Assembly (NCBI GenBank): GCA_016712445.1
Contig: JADJRB010000002.1
Span: 124,001 to 188,000 of the forward strand
Direction of reading: 5' to 3'
Origin: Acidobacteriota bacterium
GTDB taxonomy: Bacteria > Pseudomonadota > Alphaproteobacteria > Caulobacterales > Hyphomonadaceae
Length of the DNA stretch: 64,000 nucleotides
Part shown: positions 33,415-41,742 of the stretch, in pieces
Layout of the letters: each line of letters opens with the position of its first letter
Numbering within the stretch: the first letter of the stretch is position 1
Program-made: the position numbers and the translations under genes
The notes under the pieces: model-generated
Databases searched by the model: none
What the model was told of the DNA's origin: nothing
Seen by the model: the letters and a program-made list of their open reading frames with translations, nothing else

Positions 33415-34199
33415 TGGGAGTCCCCCGTTGCCGTGTTGATGTCAGTTATGAAGCCGGCCGCCAGAACCCCGGCAATCAGGCCGGGAAGATTCTCGCCAGG
33501 TGCAAGAGCAAGTACGCGCGCGCACGCCGTTCCAAGCGCGTCGCCGTTTCGCAGCGATTCAATAAACGCTGCGTAGGACGCAGGGAGTTGCCGTGCGCTG
33601 ACCTCGTGTCCAGGCCTCCAGAAAAGGACAGCGTCATCTTGCTGGAGCAGTGTTCTTGCCGCCTCGCTGAAGCCTTCCTCGCCGGCCTCTTGCCAAAGCT
33701 CCCAAAGGCGCCACCGGGTTTTCACCAGCGTAGCGCTCGGATGGAAACTGATCCGTGCGGAGATCAGTGCCTCGTCACCGAGACTTTCCAGCGCGGTCGG
33801 AGCGAGCAATGCACGGTCAGCTGCGAGGTGCGCCCCCAGCCATCCTCTGTCCAGTCGGGCAAAGTCGCCCAACCAGGCAAGCCCGTGCTTGTTGGCGGCA
33901 TCATCGATGAAGTCTGGTAGCGCGTGTCCGTAACCAACCAGGCTGTGCTGAACGGGCGGGTGCTGGTCGATATACGCATGTGCCAGGCCGCGAAAGAACG
34001 TATCGCCCACGACCTTCGCGAGCCGCTGGTAGTTTGACCTCAGCGCATCGGTGCAGGCGGCTATACCGGAATTGCGATAGACAAGCGCGCGCTGGCCAGG
34101 CTCCCTTCGACCGACCATCAGCCAGGCCAGATCGGCCGGCTGCGCGCCGCGGCTCGCCAGTCCCGAAAGGAGGAAGATATGCTGCTCAAGCGGCGTCAT
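33411..34199 (-). CDS. DUF2063 partner protein of the MNIO enzyme (BufC/HvfC-like)
   Basis: A 262-aa protein with the DUF2063 N-terminal domain (LMVGRREPGQRALVYRNSGIAACTDALRSNYQRLAKVVGDTFFRGLAHAYI in pieces) followed by a less conserved C-terminal domain (WRLWELWQEAGEEGFSEAA). In bufferin and methanobactin-like systems this protein delivers the Cys-containing precursor to the DUF692 oxygenase, making a working complex. Its start overlaps the DUF692 gene by 14 bases. Despite the old label 'DNA-binding domain', no DNA role is likely here. Confidence 0.92.
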   Translation of the reverse strand: MTPLEQHIFLLSGLASRGAQPADLAWLMVGRREPGQRALVYRNSGIAACTDALRSNYQRLAKVVGDTFFRGLAHAYIDQHPPVQHSLVGYGHALPDFIDDAANKHGLAWLGDFARLDRGWLGAHLAADRALLAPTALESLGDEALISARISFHPSATLVKTRWRLWELWQEAGEEGFSEAARTLLQQDDAVLFWRPGHEVSARQLPASYAAFIESLRNGDALGTACARVLALAPGENLPGLIAGVLAAGFITDINTATGDSQ

Positions 34200-35043
34200 G
34201 CGCCATTTGTTTCTGCCGGACGATCAGGGTCTCGGCGCGGCTTCTTTCACTCATCAGGTCTTCGAACGGCGGAATATGAGCGTCCCGTTCTATGAGAACG
34301 GGTTTCGGACCCCAGTGCTCGAGGGCGAACTTTAGAAGGTGCCAGACGCCGCCGCTCACCGGTTCGTCGTGGCTGTCGATCAGGAACTTGCCGCCAAGGA
34401 CAGGATCGGGAGAATGGCCGGCGACGTGGATTTCTCCGACCAGTTCGCCCGGTATGGCGCGAACATAGGCATAAGGATCCACGCCGACGTTCGCCGCGCT
34501 GATCCAGATATTGTTTAGATCCATCAACAGTCCGCAGCCCGACGTCCGGGAGATCGCGACTAGAAAGTCCGGCTCATCAAGTTCGCTGGCGAAGGGGAGA
34601 TAGTTCGTGGGATTCTCGATCAGGATTCTCCGGCGGAGGGATGACTGGAACATGTCAATCCGGTCAGAGAGGTGGCTCAGCGCTTCCTGCGTTCGCGGGA
34701 GTGGCAGCAGGTCGGCATGATACCTGCCTTCATGCGCGGAGAAAGTTGCGTGTTCGGACACTTGTTCCGGTTCATAGCGGCTGATGAGCTGCTTCAGCCG
34801 GGAGAGGTGATCCGGGTTGAACGGGTCCAGGCCGCCAAGCGAGGCGCCGACACCATGAAAGCTGAGAGCGCGGTTGGCGCGCAGGGCTTCCAGCCAGGCA
34901 AGCCGCGGGCCGCCATCTACCATGTAGTTTTCAGGATGTACCTCGAACCACAGCCCGTCGCATCCGGTCTCAAGCGCTGCCCGGTAGTGATCGGGTTTCA
35001 GGCCAAGACCTGCGTGGAGGGGAAGGGACGGTGAGGGGGACAT
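34186..35043 (-). CDS. bufB: Multinuclear iron oxygenase (MNIO, DUF692; BufB/HvfB-like)
   Basis: A 285-aa TIM-barrel enzyme of DUF692 that uses several iron ions and oxygen to change Cys residues of a ribosomal peptide. Metal-ligand motifs are seen: SFHGVGASLGG, EHATFSAHEGRYHADLLPLP, IENPTNYL, LMDLNNIWISAANVG, GEIHVAGHSPD and IDSHDEPV. Start at 35043; the longer frame from 35103 lacks conservation. It comes 28 bases after the precursor gene and overlaps the DUF2063 gene. Known bufferin enzymes turn Cys into thiooxazole, which then holds copper; the family and place here fit that. Confidence 0.93.
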   Translation of the reverse strand: MSPSPSLPLHAGLGLKPDHYRAALETGCDGLWFEVHPENYMVDGGPRLAWLEALRANRALSFHGVGASLGGLDPFNPDHLSRLKQLISRYEPEQVSEHATFSAHEGRYHADLLPLPRTQEALSHLSDRIDMFQSSLRRRILIENPTNYLPFASELDEPDFLVAISRTSGCGLLMDLNNIWISAANVGVDPYAYVRAIPGELVGEIHVAGHSPDPVLGGKFLIDSHDEPVSGGVWHLLKFALEHWGPKPVLIERDAHIPPFEDLMSERSRAETLIVRQKQMAHDAA

Positions 35044-35071
35044 TGCTGTGGTCCGAGGATCCTGTACTCGA

Positions 35072-35446
35072 TCAGGCCGGGTTTGCGCGATCAAGTTCGC
35101 CAAGCGAAGCCGGGCCGGCAGGCGTCTGAATGAACTCGCAGGCGCCCTTCGGGGCGTAAGTCCAGGAATTGCCCTGGAAGTCTACCGTCGATGTGCCTTC
35201 GCAGCTCGTGCCCTTGCCAGCCTTGCAGTCGTTTTCGCCGGCCAGCGCAATGCCGTAACACTTGTCCTTGCGGCCCGAGAGGCGCTCGCCGCCTTGCCAG
35301 GAAGCGAAGTCGGCCTGGATTTCCGCAGGTGCATTCGGCGCGAGCGTCAGCTGCGTGTTCGGTTTGGCATAGGCTGCGCCGCTCGCGGCAGCTGCAAGCG
35401 TGAGGCTGGCCAGGATCGATTTGGCGATAAAGGAGTTCTGGGACAT
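35072..35446 (-). CDS. bufA: Bufferin precursor (DUF2282, BufA1-like)
   Basis: A 124-aa exported precursor peptide. Signal peptide about residues 1–27 (ILASLTLAAAASGAAYAKPN), then a core with exactly four Cys (63, 74, 82 and 103) in the DUF2282 pattern KCYGIALAGENDC, GTSCEG and PKGACE. These are the residues that the MNIO enzyme can change; bufferins bind copper in the periplasm and protect against it. A short extra tail follows the last Cys. Start at 35446 with AGAGGAAA upstream; the long frame from 35863 is not real. First gene of the nine-gene operon. Confidence 0.93.
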   Translation of the reverse strand: MSQNSFIAKSILASLTLAAAASGAAYAKPNTQLTLAPNAPAEIQADFASWQGGERLSGRKDKCYGIALAGENDCKAGKGTSCEGTSTVDFQGNSWTYAPKGACEFIQTPAGPASLGELDRANPA

Positions 35447-35535
35447 GAGGGTTTCCTCTGGGAGTTGCTCTTTGGGTCCCGCGCGGTTTGCTGCGGAACG
35501 CCTTCTGCCTAGCCTTCGCGCTGCATTTTCCAAAC

Positions 35536-35567
35536 TCACGAACCCGTGCTCGGCGTTCACGAACCCG
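35536..35567. repeat. Direct repeat TCACGAACCCG in the bufferin promoter gap
   Basis: TCACGAACCCG occurs at 35536–35546 and 35557–35567, exactly 21 bases apart, two turns of the helix. It lies about 90–120 bases upstream of the bufferin start in the 247-base divergent gap. Such spacing suits a dimeric regulator. Unknown protein. Confidence 0.5.
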
Positions 35568-35574
35568 CGATTAG

Positions 35575-35588
35575 TGACTGTGCAGTCA
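35575..35588. promoter_or_regulatory. Inverted repeat TGACT-GTGC-AGTCA
   Basis: A 5-base perfect inverted repeat with a 4-base spacer in the gap between bufA and the AhpD-like gene. The same half-sites recur without spacer at 36281–36290 before the next AhpD-like gene. Candidate operator shared by those genes. Confidence 0.45.
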
Positions 35589-35693
35589 ATAATAGTCTGA
35601 TACCGACCCTTGAACGATCGGTCGACGGCGTGAAAGAATGTCAGTTGCAGCGGCGTCAATTCGTCAAATGCGGGCCCGGATCGGAGATATTTC

Positions 35694-36287
35694 ATGCCAA
35701 ACTTCCCCTCTCTCAGTGAAGGCGCCCACCTCAAGGATGTTTTTCTGCGCTTTCCGAGAGGGGTTACGCCCCTTCTACACTTGCATGACGATGTGCTCCG
35801 GCGGGACAGCGAGCTGTCCGTCGCCGACCGGGAATTGATTGCGGCCTGGGTATCCGGGCTCAATCAATGTCGCTTCTGCTTCGGCGCCCACCGGGTCATG
35901 GCAGAGGCTTTCGGTGTCAGCATGGACCTGATCGACGCTTTGTTTGCAGATCTGGACACTGCGCCAGTTCGCCCGGAACTGGCAGAGTTGCTTCGATTTT
36001 CCCGGAAATTGACACTTGCGCCGGAACGCGTCGTGCGAAGCGATACACAGGCGCTGTTTGCTTCAGGATGGAGCGAAGCGGCTGTCTATGACGCCGTTAT
36101 GGTGGTCTCACTTTACGCGTTCATGAACCGGCTTGTTCAGGCCGCGGGAATCGTTCCGGGTGCTGAGTATGAAAAGCCGGATGCGGCAGCTCTCGAGCAG
36201 CGCCGGAACGGCGGGTACGCCGACTGGGGTAGGCGCGAGGGGTTGATGGCGGACAAGCAAGAATCTTCCAGGCCAATTATTGACTAG
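35694..36287 (+). CDS. AhpD/carboxymuconolactone-decarboxylase-like peroxidase
   Basis: A 197-aa all-helical protein of the AhpD/CMD group. The redox motif CRFCFGAH (Cys59, Cys62, His66) is that of alkylhydroperoxidase D, and the VVSLYAFMNRLVQAAGI end is typical of peroxidase-related enzymes. It would reduce peroxides with thiol electrons. Divergent from bufA and 46 bases before a second AhpD-like gene, which may be in the same transcript or separately controlled through the TGACTAGTCA palindrome lying between them. Confidence 0.88.
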   Translation: MPNFPSLSEGAHLKDVFLRFPRGVTPLLHLHDDVLRRDSELSVADRELIAAWVSGLNQCRFCFGAHRVMAEAFGVSMDLIDALFADLDTAPVRPELAELLRFSRKLTLAPERVVRSDTQALFASGWSEAAVYDAVMVVSLYAFMNRLVQAAGIVPGAEYEKPDAAALEQRRNGGYADWGRREGLMADKQESSRPIID

Positions 36288-36290
36288 TCA
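36281..36290. promoter_or_regulatory. Palindrome TGACTAGTCA before second AhpD-like gene
   Basis: A perfect 10-base palindrome overlapping the stop of the first AhpD-like gene and 44 bases before the ATG of the second. Same half-sites as at 35575–35588. A candidate operator, possibly of the TetR regulator at 36984. Confidence 0.45.
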
Positions 36291-36333
36291 GTAAACAATA
36301 CCCACTTCGCCCTCTCCATATCAGGAGAAAGCC

Positions 36334-36888
36334 ATGTCCAGTTTTAAAATCCACGATATCGATACCGCGCCGGAGGCTTCCAGGCCACTGCTTGAAAATT
36401 CTGCGAAGGCGTTCGGCCGAATTCCGAACCTTCATGCCGTTATGGCAGAAAGTCCGGAGCATCTGGAGGCATACAAGATGCTGCATGCTCTCTTTGAGCG
36501 CTCCAGCCTCAGCAAGGTTGAACGCAATGTTGTCTGGATGACCATCAATGTCGAGAATGCCTGCCATTATTGCGTGCCAGCCCATACCGCCATCGCCCTG
36601 ATGCAAGGCGTCGATGCCGATATCGTCGACGCGCTCCGGTCCGGAACTGCCCTGAAGGATGCTCGTCTGGAAGCCTTGCGGCAATTCACGCTCGCGCTCG
36701 TTCGTCAGCGTGGCCGGCTCGAAGATGCCCAGGTCGCGCAGTTCCTTGGCGCAGGTTTCACACAGCGGCATATCCTCGATGTTCTCCTCGGGCTGGCGCA
36801 GAAGACCATGTCCAACTACGCTAACCATCTTGCAAATACGCCCGTGGACGAGGCGTTTGCGAAGTTCGAGTGGACGGTTCCAGCTTGA
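36334..36888 (+). CDS. AhpD/carboxymuconolactone-decarboxylase-like protein
   Basis: A 184-aa all-helical protein of the CMD group with the AhpD motif ACHYCVPAH (Cys77, Cys80, His84). The N-terminal half (PNLHAVMAESPEHLEAYKMLHALFE) and the end (HILDVLLGLAQKTMSNYANHLA) are typical of this subfamily. Probably a thiol peroxidase-type or disulphide-handling enzyme. Next to a divergently unrelated TetR gene on the same strand (95 bases on), which probably controls it. It shares only the motif and fold with the protein before it, so they are distant relatives and not a recent duplication. Confidence 0.9.
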   Translation: MSSFKIHDIDTAPEASRPLLENSAKAFGRIPNLHAVMAESPEHLEAYKMLHALFERSSLSKVERNVVWMTINVENACHYCVPAHTAIALMQGVDADIVDALRSGTALKDARLEALRQFTLALVRQRGRLEDAQVAQFLGAGFTQRHILDVLLGLAQKTMSNYANHLANTPVDEAFAKFEWTVPA

Positions 36889-36956
36889 GGTCAGGGCTTT
36901 GTGAAGCGAATGAGGAAGCGCGGCCTGTCGCCCGACGCGAGTAGGCACTTGCCTTA

Positions 36957-36990
36957 CTGCCATACGGGACACATTTAGCCTGTATGGCAG
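36957..36990. promoter_or_regulatory. Inverted repeat over the tetR start codon
   Basis: CTGCCATAC and GTATGGCAG, a perfect 9-base pair of arms with a 16-base spacer. The right arm covers the ATG (36984) of the tetR gene. A protein bound here would block transcription or its own translation start, so this is a good candidate for self-repression. Confidence 0.55.
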
Positions 36991-37535
36991 GCAGACCGCG
37001 CAACTTCGACCGAGACATCGCACTGGACGCATTTGTTGATGTGTTCTGGACCCATGGGTATGCGGGCGCAGACGTGGACAAGCTGCAGGAGTCTGCTGGG
37101 ATCTTGCGCGGTAGCTTCTACCGGGCTTTCCACGACAAACCGCGGGCTTTCAGCGAAGCATTTGGCAGATATCTCGAACAGATCTTGATGCCCCGCCTTA
37201 CAATGCTTGAGCGTACGGATTCAGGCGCGCTTCCTGATTTCATCCAGGCGGTTGGCGCTTTTGTCGCAACGCAGGGGAACCGAGGCTGCTTCTTCTCGGA
37301 AACCTTGCTGAACGTGTCCGAACTGGACGGGGACGTAAAGAAAACTGTCCTCCAGGCTCGCTCTCAGTTGTTGCGAAAGCTCAAGAAGCTTGCTCGCGGC
37401 GACGCCGGTCTGACAAACTTTGTTTTTGCTTCGGCGCTTGGTCTGCATGGTCTTGCGCGGAGCGGAGCGACAAGAACCGAGATTCGCCGGGCATCGCGCG
37501 AAGCTGCAGACGCGATCGCGATTCGGCTCAGCTGA
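36984..37535 (+). CDS. TetR/AcrR-family regulator
   Basis: A 183-aa regulator. DNA-binding part: RNFDRDIALDAFVDVFWTHGYAGADVDKLQESAGILRGSFYRAFHDK, with the GSFYRAFHDK recognition region seen in the AcuR/NemR-like branch of TetR. The ligand domain has NRGCFFSETLLNVSELD. Cys in this loop may sense electrophiles, as in NemR, but that is a guess. It follows the two AhpD-like genes and is likely their regulator. The start codon lies within an inverted repeat. Confidence 0.88.
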   Translation: MAGRPRNFDRDIALDAFVDVFWTHGYAGADVDKLQESAGILRGSFYRAFHDKPRAFSEAFGRYLEQILMPRLTMLERTDSGALPDFIQAVGAFVATQGNRGCFFSETLLNVSELDGDVKKTVLQARSQLLRKLKKLARGDAGLTNFVFASALGLHGLARSGATRTEIRRASREAADAIAIRLS

Positions 37536-37784
37536 ATAGCGACCCCTCATCTGGTCCCCGCGAGTTGTGTCTGGGCGCTTTGAGGGACCGTGCAATTGCA
37601 TGTCTGGCCTCCTCTCTCCGTTTGGCCTGACCCCATAGACTATCGGCGCCCGCTGCTTCATAGAAAAGCCTGTCGCTGCGACCGGCAAAATGGGTCTTAA
37701 TCTGCTAGTCGCCGAAGCAGAGTTGAGCGGAGTTACGCCCTCGATCAGAAGCTGTGTGCGGCGAACGCGTTGATTATGCCAAGT

Positions 37785-37817
37785 CCCGGCACGAGACCTT
37801 TCGGACCTCGTGCCGGG
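37785..37817 (-). terminator. Terminator-like hairpin after the TonB receptor gene
   Basis: CCCGGCACGAG and CTCGTGCCGGG form an 11-base perfect stem with an 11-base loop, 7 bases after the TonB receptor stop on the minus strand. The T-run after it is weak. The other strand could also use it to close the region after tetR. Confidence 0.65.
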
Positions 37818-37824
37818 CAGGGGA

Positions 37825-40062
37825 TTACATCGTCCAGCCGAGTTCTACGCCATAAATGCGCGGCTGGTTGAAGATGCCGGAGAGGTTGTTGAAGTCGATG
37901 GCGGACACCGTGCCGACTTCATCCGTCAGGTTACGGACGAAAGCCTTCGCCGACCAGGGGCCCTGGCGATAACCGAGGCTGGCGCCGCCTTCCCAGCGGC
38001 CTTCGGCCGTGAACTCGATGGACTCGTAGAGGAAGATGTTCGAGTCCGACCGATAGGACCAATCGGTGGTGGCAAACAGTTCGCCGCCGCGGAAGTCGCG
38101 GGTATAGTCGAAGGCGAAGTTGGCGATCCATTCCGGTGCCTGTGGGAACGGGTTACCATCGATCAGCGCGCCGCCGGTCACCGGGTCGATCGGATCGAGC
38201 ACGGTGCAGGCCGAGCCGCAGATGCCGGCGGTAAGGCCAGGATCGTTGATTTCGGTGTTGTTGTAGGAAAGGCCAGCACTGAAGGCGAGGCTTTCGGTTA
38301 GGAGGGCGCGGATGTCGGCTTCAAAACCGTAGCCTTTGCCTTCTTCGGCGTTGAGCAGCTGGTTGAAGTTGCCGGCGCCGCCGATGGCGGTCAGCTGCAG
38401 GTCTTCGACCGTGTAGGCATAGACGGCGAGGTTGGCGTCAAGGCGGCCGTCGAGCAGCGTGGTCTTGAGACCGGCTTCGTAGCTGTCGAGGATTTCGGAA
38501 TCGGCGGTCGTGATGACGTCGCCGAAAACGAGGCGGCCCTGGATCGACGGGGCGCGGAAGCCCCGGGCGATGCGGCCATAGAGGTTGGTGTCGTCATTGA
38601 CTGCGTAGGTCAGCGAGGCATCCCAGGAGAGCTGCTCATCGCCGACGCTGACGGGGGGCGGGCTGAGCGGCGGCGCGCCGAAGGGCGAGCCGACGCGGCG
38701 GGCGGTCAGGTCTTTCGATTCGTCCGTGTAGCGCAGGCCGACCTGGCCGGTCAGCCGGTCGGTGAGATCGTAGGCGAGGTTGCCGAACACGGCGACGGAT
38801 TCGGTGTCCTGGGTCTGGAAGGCCGAGCCGTTCTCGATGCCGCCCGCCAGCGTGTCATAGCTGTAGGAGCTGATGTCAATTTCCTCGTCGAAGGCATACA
38901 GACCGGCGGTCCAGCGAAGGGCCGCGTCGTCGCCGTTCGACAGGCGCAGTTCGTGCGTGATCTGCTGGTGGTCGTCGATACCATCGGCCGATTCGGCCGG
39001 GAACGGAATGAAGCCGGGGGTCGAACCGGTGGGCAGGAAGGCTGCGCCGGCGCCGCCATCCACATCTCCGCGCGAGAAGGTCTCGACGGTTTCGTAGCCC
39101 AGGAGGTAGGTCAGTTCGACGCCGGAGAGATCCCAGTCGGCGCGCGAGGTGAAGCCGAAGACGTCGGTTTCGAGGGTCGAGTAGATCTGCGCGTCGGCGA
39201 AGTTCTTCTCGCGGTCGAAGCCCGGGCGCGGGCCGGCCGAGCCGGTCTGGAACGCATTGGCCTGGAAACTGACCTGGCCGCCATCAAGCGTGCGGCCGTG
39301 CAGGTTCCCGAGCCAGGTGAGGTTGTCGGTGACTTCGACCTTGGCTTGGGCGCGCCAGGCGAAGTCTTCATAGCCGCCGGCATCGGCGCCGCCGGTAGGC
39401 AGGGCGGTTTCGATATAGTCGTCGCGGGTTTGGAAGACACCCGAGAGGCGCAGGGAGACCTTGTCAGAGACCGGACCACCGACGGCGCCCTCGACGTTCG
39501 CCGTGCCGAAGGTGCCGTAGGAGGCGCGGACATAAGCATCGAGTTCATCGCCCGGCTTGACGCTTTCGAACTTCAGGGCGCCGGCCGGTGTGTTGCGTCC
39601 AAAGAGCGTGCCTTGCGGACCCCGCAGGACTTCGACGCGCTCAGTATCGAAGACCGGGAAGCCTTTGAGAACCGGGTTCTCGTAGACGATCTCGTCATAG
39701 ATGAAAGAGACCGGTTGGGAAGCGTTGAAGTCGAAGTCGGTGTTGCCGAGGCCGCGGATGTAGGGGCGCGGGAAAATGCGGCCGAAGGACGTCTCGATGA
39801 TCAGGCTGGGCACGCGGGCGGTGAGAAACTGGATATCTTCGCCGGCCTGGCCGTAGGCCTGCAGCGCCGACTCGTCGAGCGAGGTGAGCGAGACGGGCAC
39901 ATCCTTGATGTTCTCCTCGCGCTTGGTGGCGGTCACGGTGACCGACTTCAGCTTGAGGGCGGAGTCATCCGGCGCGGCCTCCTGGGCGAGCGCGGCGGGG
40001 GCCAGCAAGGCGATGGCGCAGCAGGACGCCATTGCGGCCCGCCAGGTGCGTGTAAGTTTCAT
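37825..40062 (-). CDS. TonB-dependent outer-membrane receptor
   Basis: A 745-aa outer-membrane receptor for active uptake. Signal peptide (SCCAIALLAPAALAQ), then a TonB-box-like start (KLKSVTVTATKREENIKDVPVSL in pieces), the plug domain (RGLGNTDFDFNASQPVSFIYDE, RGPQGTLFGRNTPAGALKF) and a 22-strand barrel ending in aromatic-type GVELGWTM. The plug start and GRNTPAG motif are like receptors for complex organic compounds in alphaproteobacteria. No siderophore or metal-specific feature is visible, so the substrate is open. The gene is alone, with a hairpin after it. Codon use is more regular and GC-rich than its island neighbours. Confidence 0.92.
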   Translation of the reverse strand: MKLTRTWRAAMASCCAIALLAPAALAQEAAPDDSALKLKSVTVTATKREENIKDVPVSLTSLDESALQAYGQAGEDIQFLTARVPSLIIETSFGRIFPRPYIRGLGNTDFDFNASQPVSFIYDEIVYENPVLKGFPVFDTERVEVLRGPQGTLFGRNTPAGALKFESVKPGDELDAYVRASYGTFGTANVEGAVGGPVSDKVSLRLSGVFQTRDDYIETALPTGGADAGGYEDFAWRAQAKVEVTDNLTWLGNLHGRTLDGGQVSFQANAFQTGSAGPRPGFDREKNFADAQIYSTLETDVFGFTSRADWDLSGVELTYLLGYETVETFSRGDVDGGAGAAFLPTGSTPGFIPFPAESADGIDDHQQITHELRLSNGDDAALRWTAGLYAFDEEIDISSYSYDTLAGGIENGSAFQTQDTESVAVFGNLAYDLTDRLTGQVGLRYTDESKDLTARRVGSPFGAPPLSPPPVSVGDEQLSWDASLTYAVNDDTNLYGRIARGFRAPSIQGRLVFGDVITTADSEILDSYEAGLKTTLLDGRLDANLAVYAYTVEDLQLTAIGGAGNFNQLLNAEEGKGYGFEADIRALLTESLAFSAGLSYNNTEINDPGLTAGICGSACTVLDPIDPVTGGALIDGNPFPQAPEWIANFAFDYTRDFRGGELFATTDWSYRSDSNIFLYESIEFTAEGRWEGGASLGYRQGPWSAKAFVRNLTDEVGTVSAIDFNNLSGIFNQPRIYGVELGWTM

Positions 40063-40672
40063 GTATGGTCTCCGGGGTGACGTGAACGCGCGTGCTGCGC
40101 CCCGGTGCGCATCAACAGGTATGACGGAAAATTCTCAAGGGGATGACAGGAATGTGAACGCGATTCTGGCGCCGCAGTGTCGCTCTGAGCACGCTCGCCT
40201 TCCAGGCGAGTTACGAAGCAAGCGAACACAGTTTCTTCCTCGAGATTGGAGCTTGGCGCTAATAAGACTTCCCGCCGCTTGAGCCGTCTCACATTTTGCG
40301 TCTGAAGCTGAAACTCATCCGGAACCAGAGTGAGCTGTCAGGCTTGGAGCGCGTTCGCCGCGCGCAAGTTGACGGGCGCCTCGGTTATGACGGCCCCAAG
40401 CAGTCTCGCGCTACAGCCAAATCCTCGAACGCAACCGCTCATCATTGGCTATGTCATGTCATTGGTGGTGAGTGCTACGATGAGTTTCCGATACGCTGGC
40501 ATCGAGGTTGGCGATCATTCTCCCGACATGGTCTGATCTAAGAAATGTGCCGAATGAGGCGTAACTTGAAAACAGCATTAGCTCGGACGAAACTACGTGC
40601 TTCGGCCCGAGAGGTTTTGCAAAGACCGAGTGAGCACCCACGACGTTAGTAGGGAAAAAGGAGTTTCTGCGA
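40063..40672. other. Non-coding stretch
   Basis: About 610 bases between the TonB receptor start and the third AhpD-like gene. Small reading frames here look like chance. It should hold the promoters for both genes; the ATG at 40062 has GGAGACC before it. I see no RNA gene or terminator. Confidence 0.4.
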
Positions 40673-41266
40673 ATGGCACATGTTTCAATAGCGCCGGATG
40701 ACCAGCTTGAGCAAAATTCGGCGCTGCTGGGCCTGACAGGGGCGGCGATGGGCTTTGTTCCAAACTCACTGAAAATCATGGCGCGCAATCCCGCGTTGCT
40801 CCAGGGATTCATGGGATTGACGGTTTCCCTGATGGGCCCCGGCGCAGCGCTTGCACCGGACCTGCGGCAACTGATTGCCCACATCGCAAGCGCTGCAGCG
40901 GGTTGCCGGTATTGTCAGGCCCACACCGCGCATGGCGCAGAGCGCGCGGGTGTTTCAGCGGCGAAGATCGCGGCCGTTTGGTCGTACGAGACGAGCCCCC
41001 TCTTCAGCGACGCCGAACGTGCCGCACTTGCGCTGGCGCAGGCTGCCGGCAGTGTTCCGAATACGGCAGACGCAAACCACTTCGACACGCTGAAGATGTA
41101 TTTCTCAGAAAACGAGATTGTGGAGATTGTAGGTATTGTTGCTCTATTCGGTTTCCTTAATCGCTGGAACGATACATTAGCTACCCCTTTAGAAGAGTCC
41201 CCGCTGACTTTCGCCGAGTCGCATCTCGGGGCGAACGGTTGGGTCGTGGGCAAGCACGGCGGATAA
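40673..41266 (+). CDS. Third AhpD/carboxymuconolactone-decarboxylase-like protein
   Basis: A 197-aa all-helical protein of the CMD group. Redox motif GCRYCQAHTAHGAE (Cys78, Cys81, with His84 and His87). N-terminal part has FVPNSLKIMARNPALLQGFMGL, end has VGIVALFGFLNRWNDTLAT. The FLNRWND end links it to carboxymuconolactone decarboxylase-like enzymes with peroxidase activity. It is the third protein with this fold within 5.6 kb; it is alone, with AAAAAGGAG before the ATG. Role in organic peroxide or electrophile defence inferred only. Confidence 0.88.
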   Translation: MAHVSIAPDDQLEQNSALLGLTGAAMGFVPNSLKIMARNPALLQGFMGLTVSLMGPGAALAPDLRQLIAHIASAAAGCRYCQAHTAHGAERAGVSAAKIAAVWSYETSPLFSDAERAALALAQAAGSVPNTADANHFDTLKMYFSENEIVEIVGIVALFGFLNRWNDTLATPLEESPLTFAESHLGANGWVVGKHGG

Positions 41267-41742
41267 ATAAAGACCCCGCCTGCTGCGCTCCTTTTCAGCT
41301 TTTGGATAAGGTGCTTGCCTTTTCCAGGGGGGGGGCAATTCGCATCCGGCCAATGGAAACTAGCTCGAACACGCCGTGTACCGATCAAACGGCGAGCCGC
41401 GGTGCGTACGGGCCGCTTTTCCTTTCAGTTGGTTGGCCCGGGGTGAGACGTGTCGTGTATCAGGCTTGTAGCGTTCACGTGCTCGTGTGCCGACTTCAGC
41501 TGTTCGTGAGTATTGGTGCGGTCCGGCCAGGCGTACGTTTGCTTCATGGCCAGAATGCAAAGGAGATGCGCCATGAACCACGCAATCGAACGCGCGATTA
41601 TTTTCTACAGATTGACCCGGGGTCCCCTGCGGTGCCTTGCAGCTTGCAATCCTTGTGGGCGAACATCCCTGCAATCAGAAGCCACGGGATCCGATCCAAA
41701 GTCTCTGCCCGGCAATCCTCGTACTGAAGCGCGGAGCAAATC
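41267..41742. other. Non-coding stretch
   Basis: About 475 bases without a credible gene between the AhpD-like and the glutaredoxin-like genes. A G-run (41330–41337) is the only striking point. Small reading frames are not supported. Confidence 0.4.

Noticed and set aside
38953..40080. 375-codon frame opposite the TonB receptor
   Set aside because: The receptor has signal peptide, plug and barrel motifs. The opposite frame is a shadow.
41267..41742. Small frames between the AhpD-like and glutaredoxin-like genes
   Set aside because: No ribosome sites, no conserved motifs and overlapping frames of equal quality.
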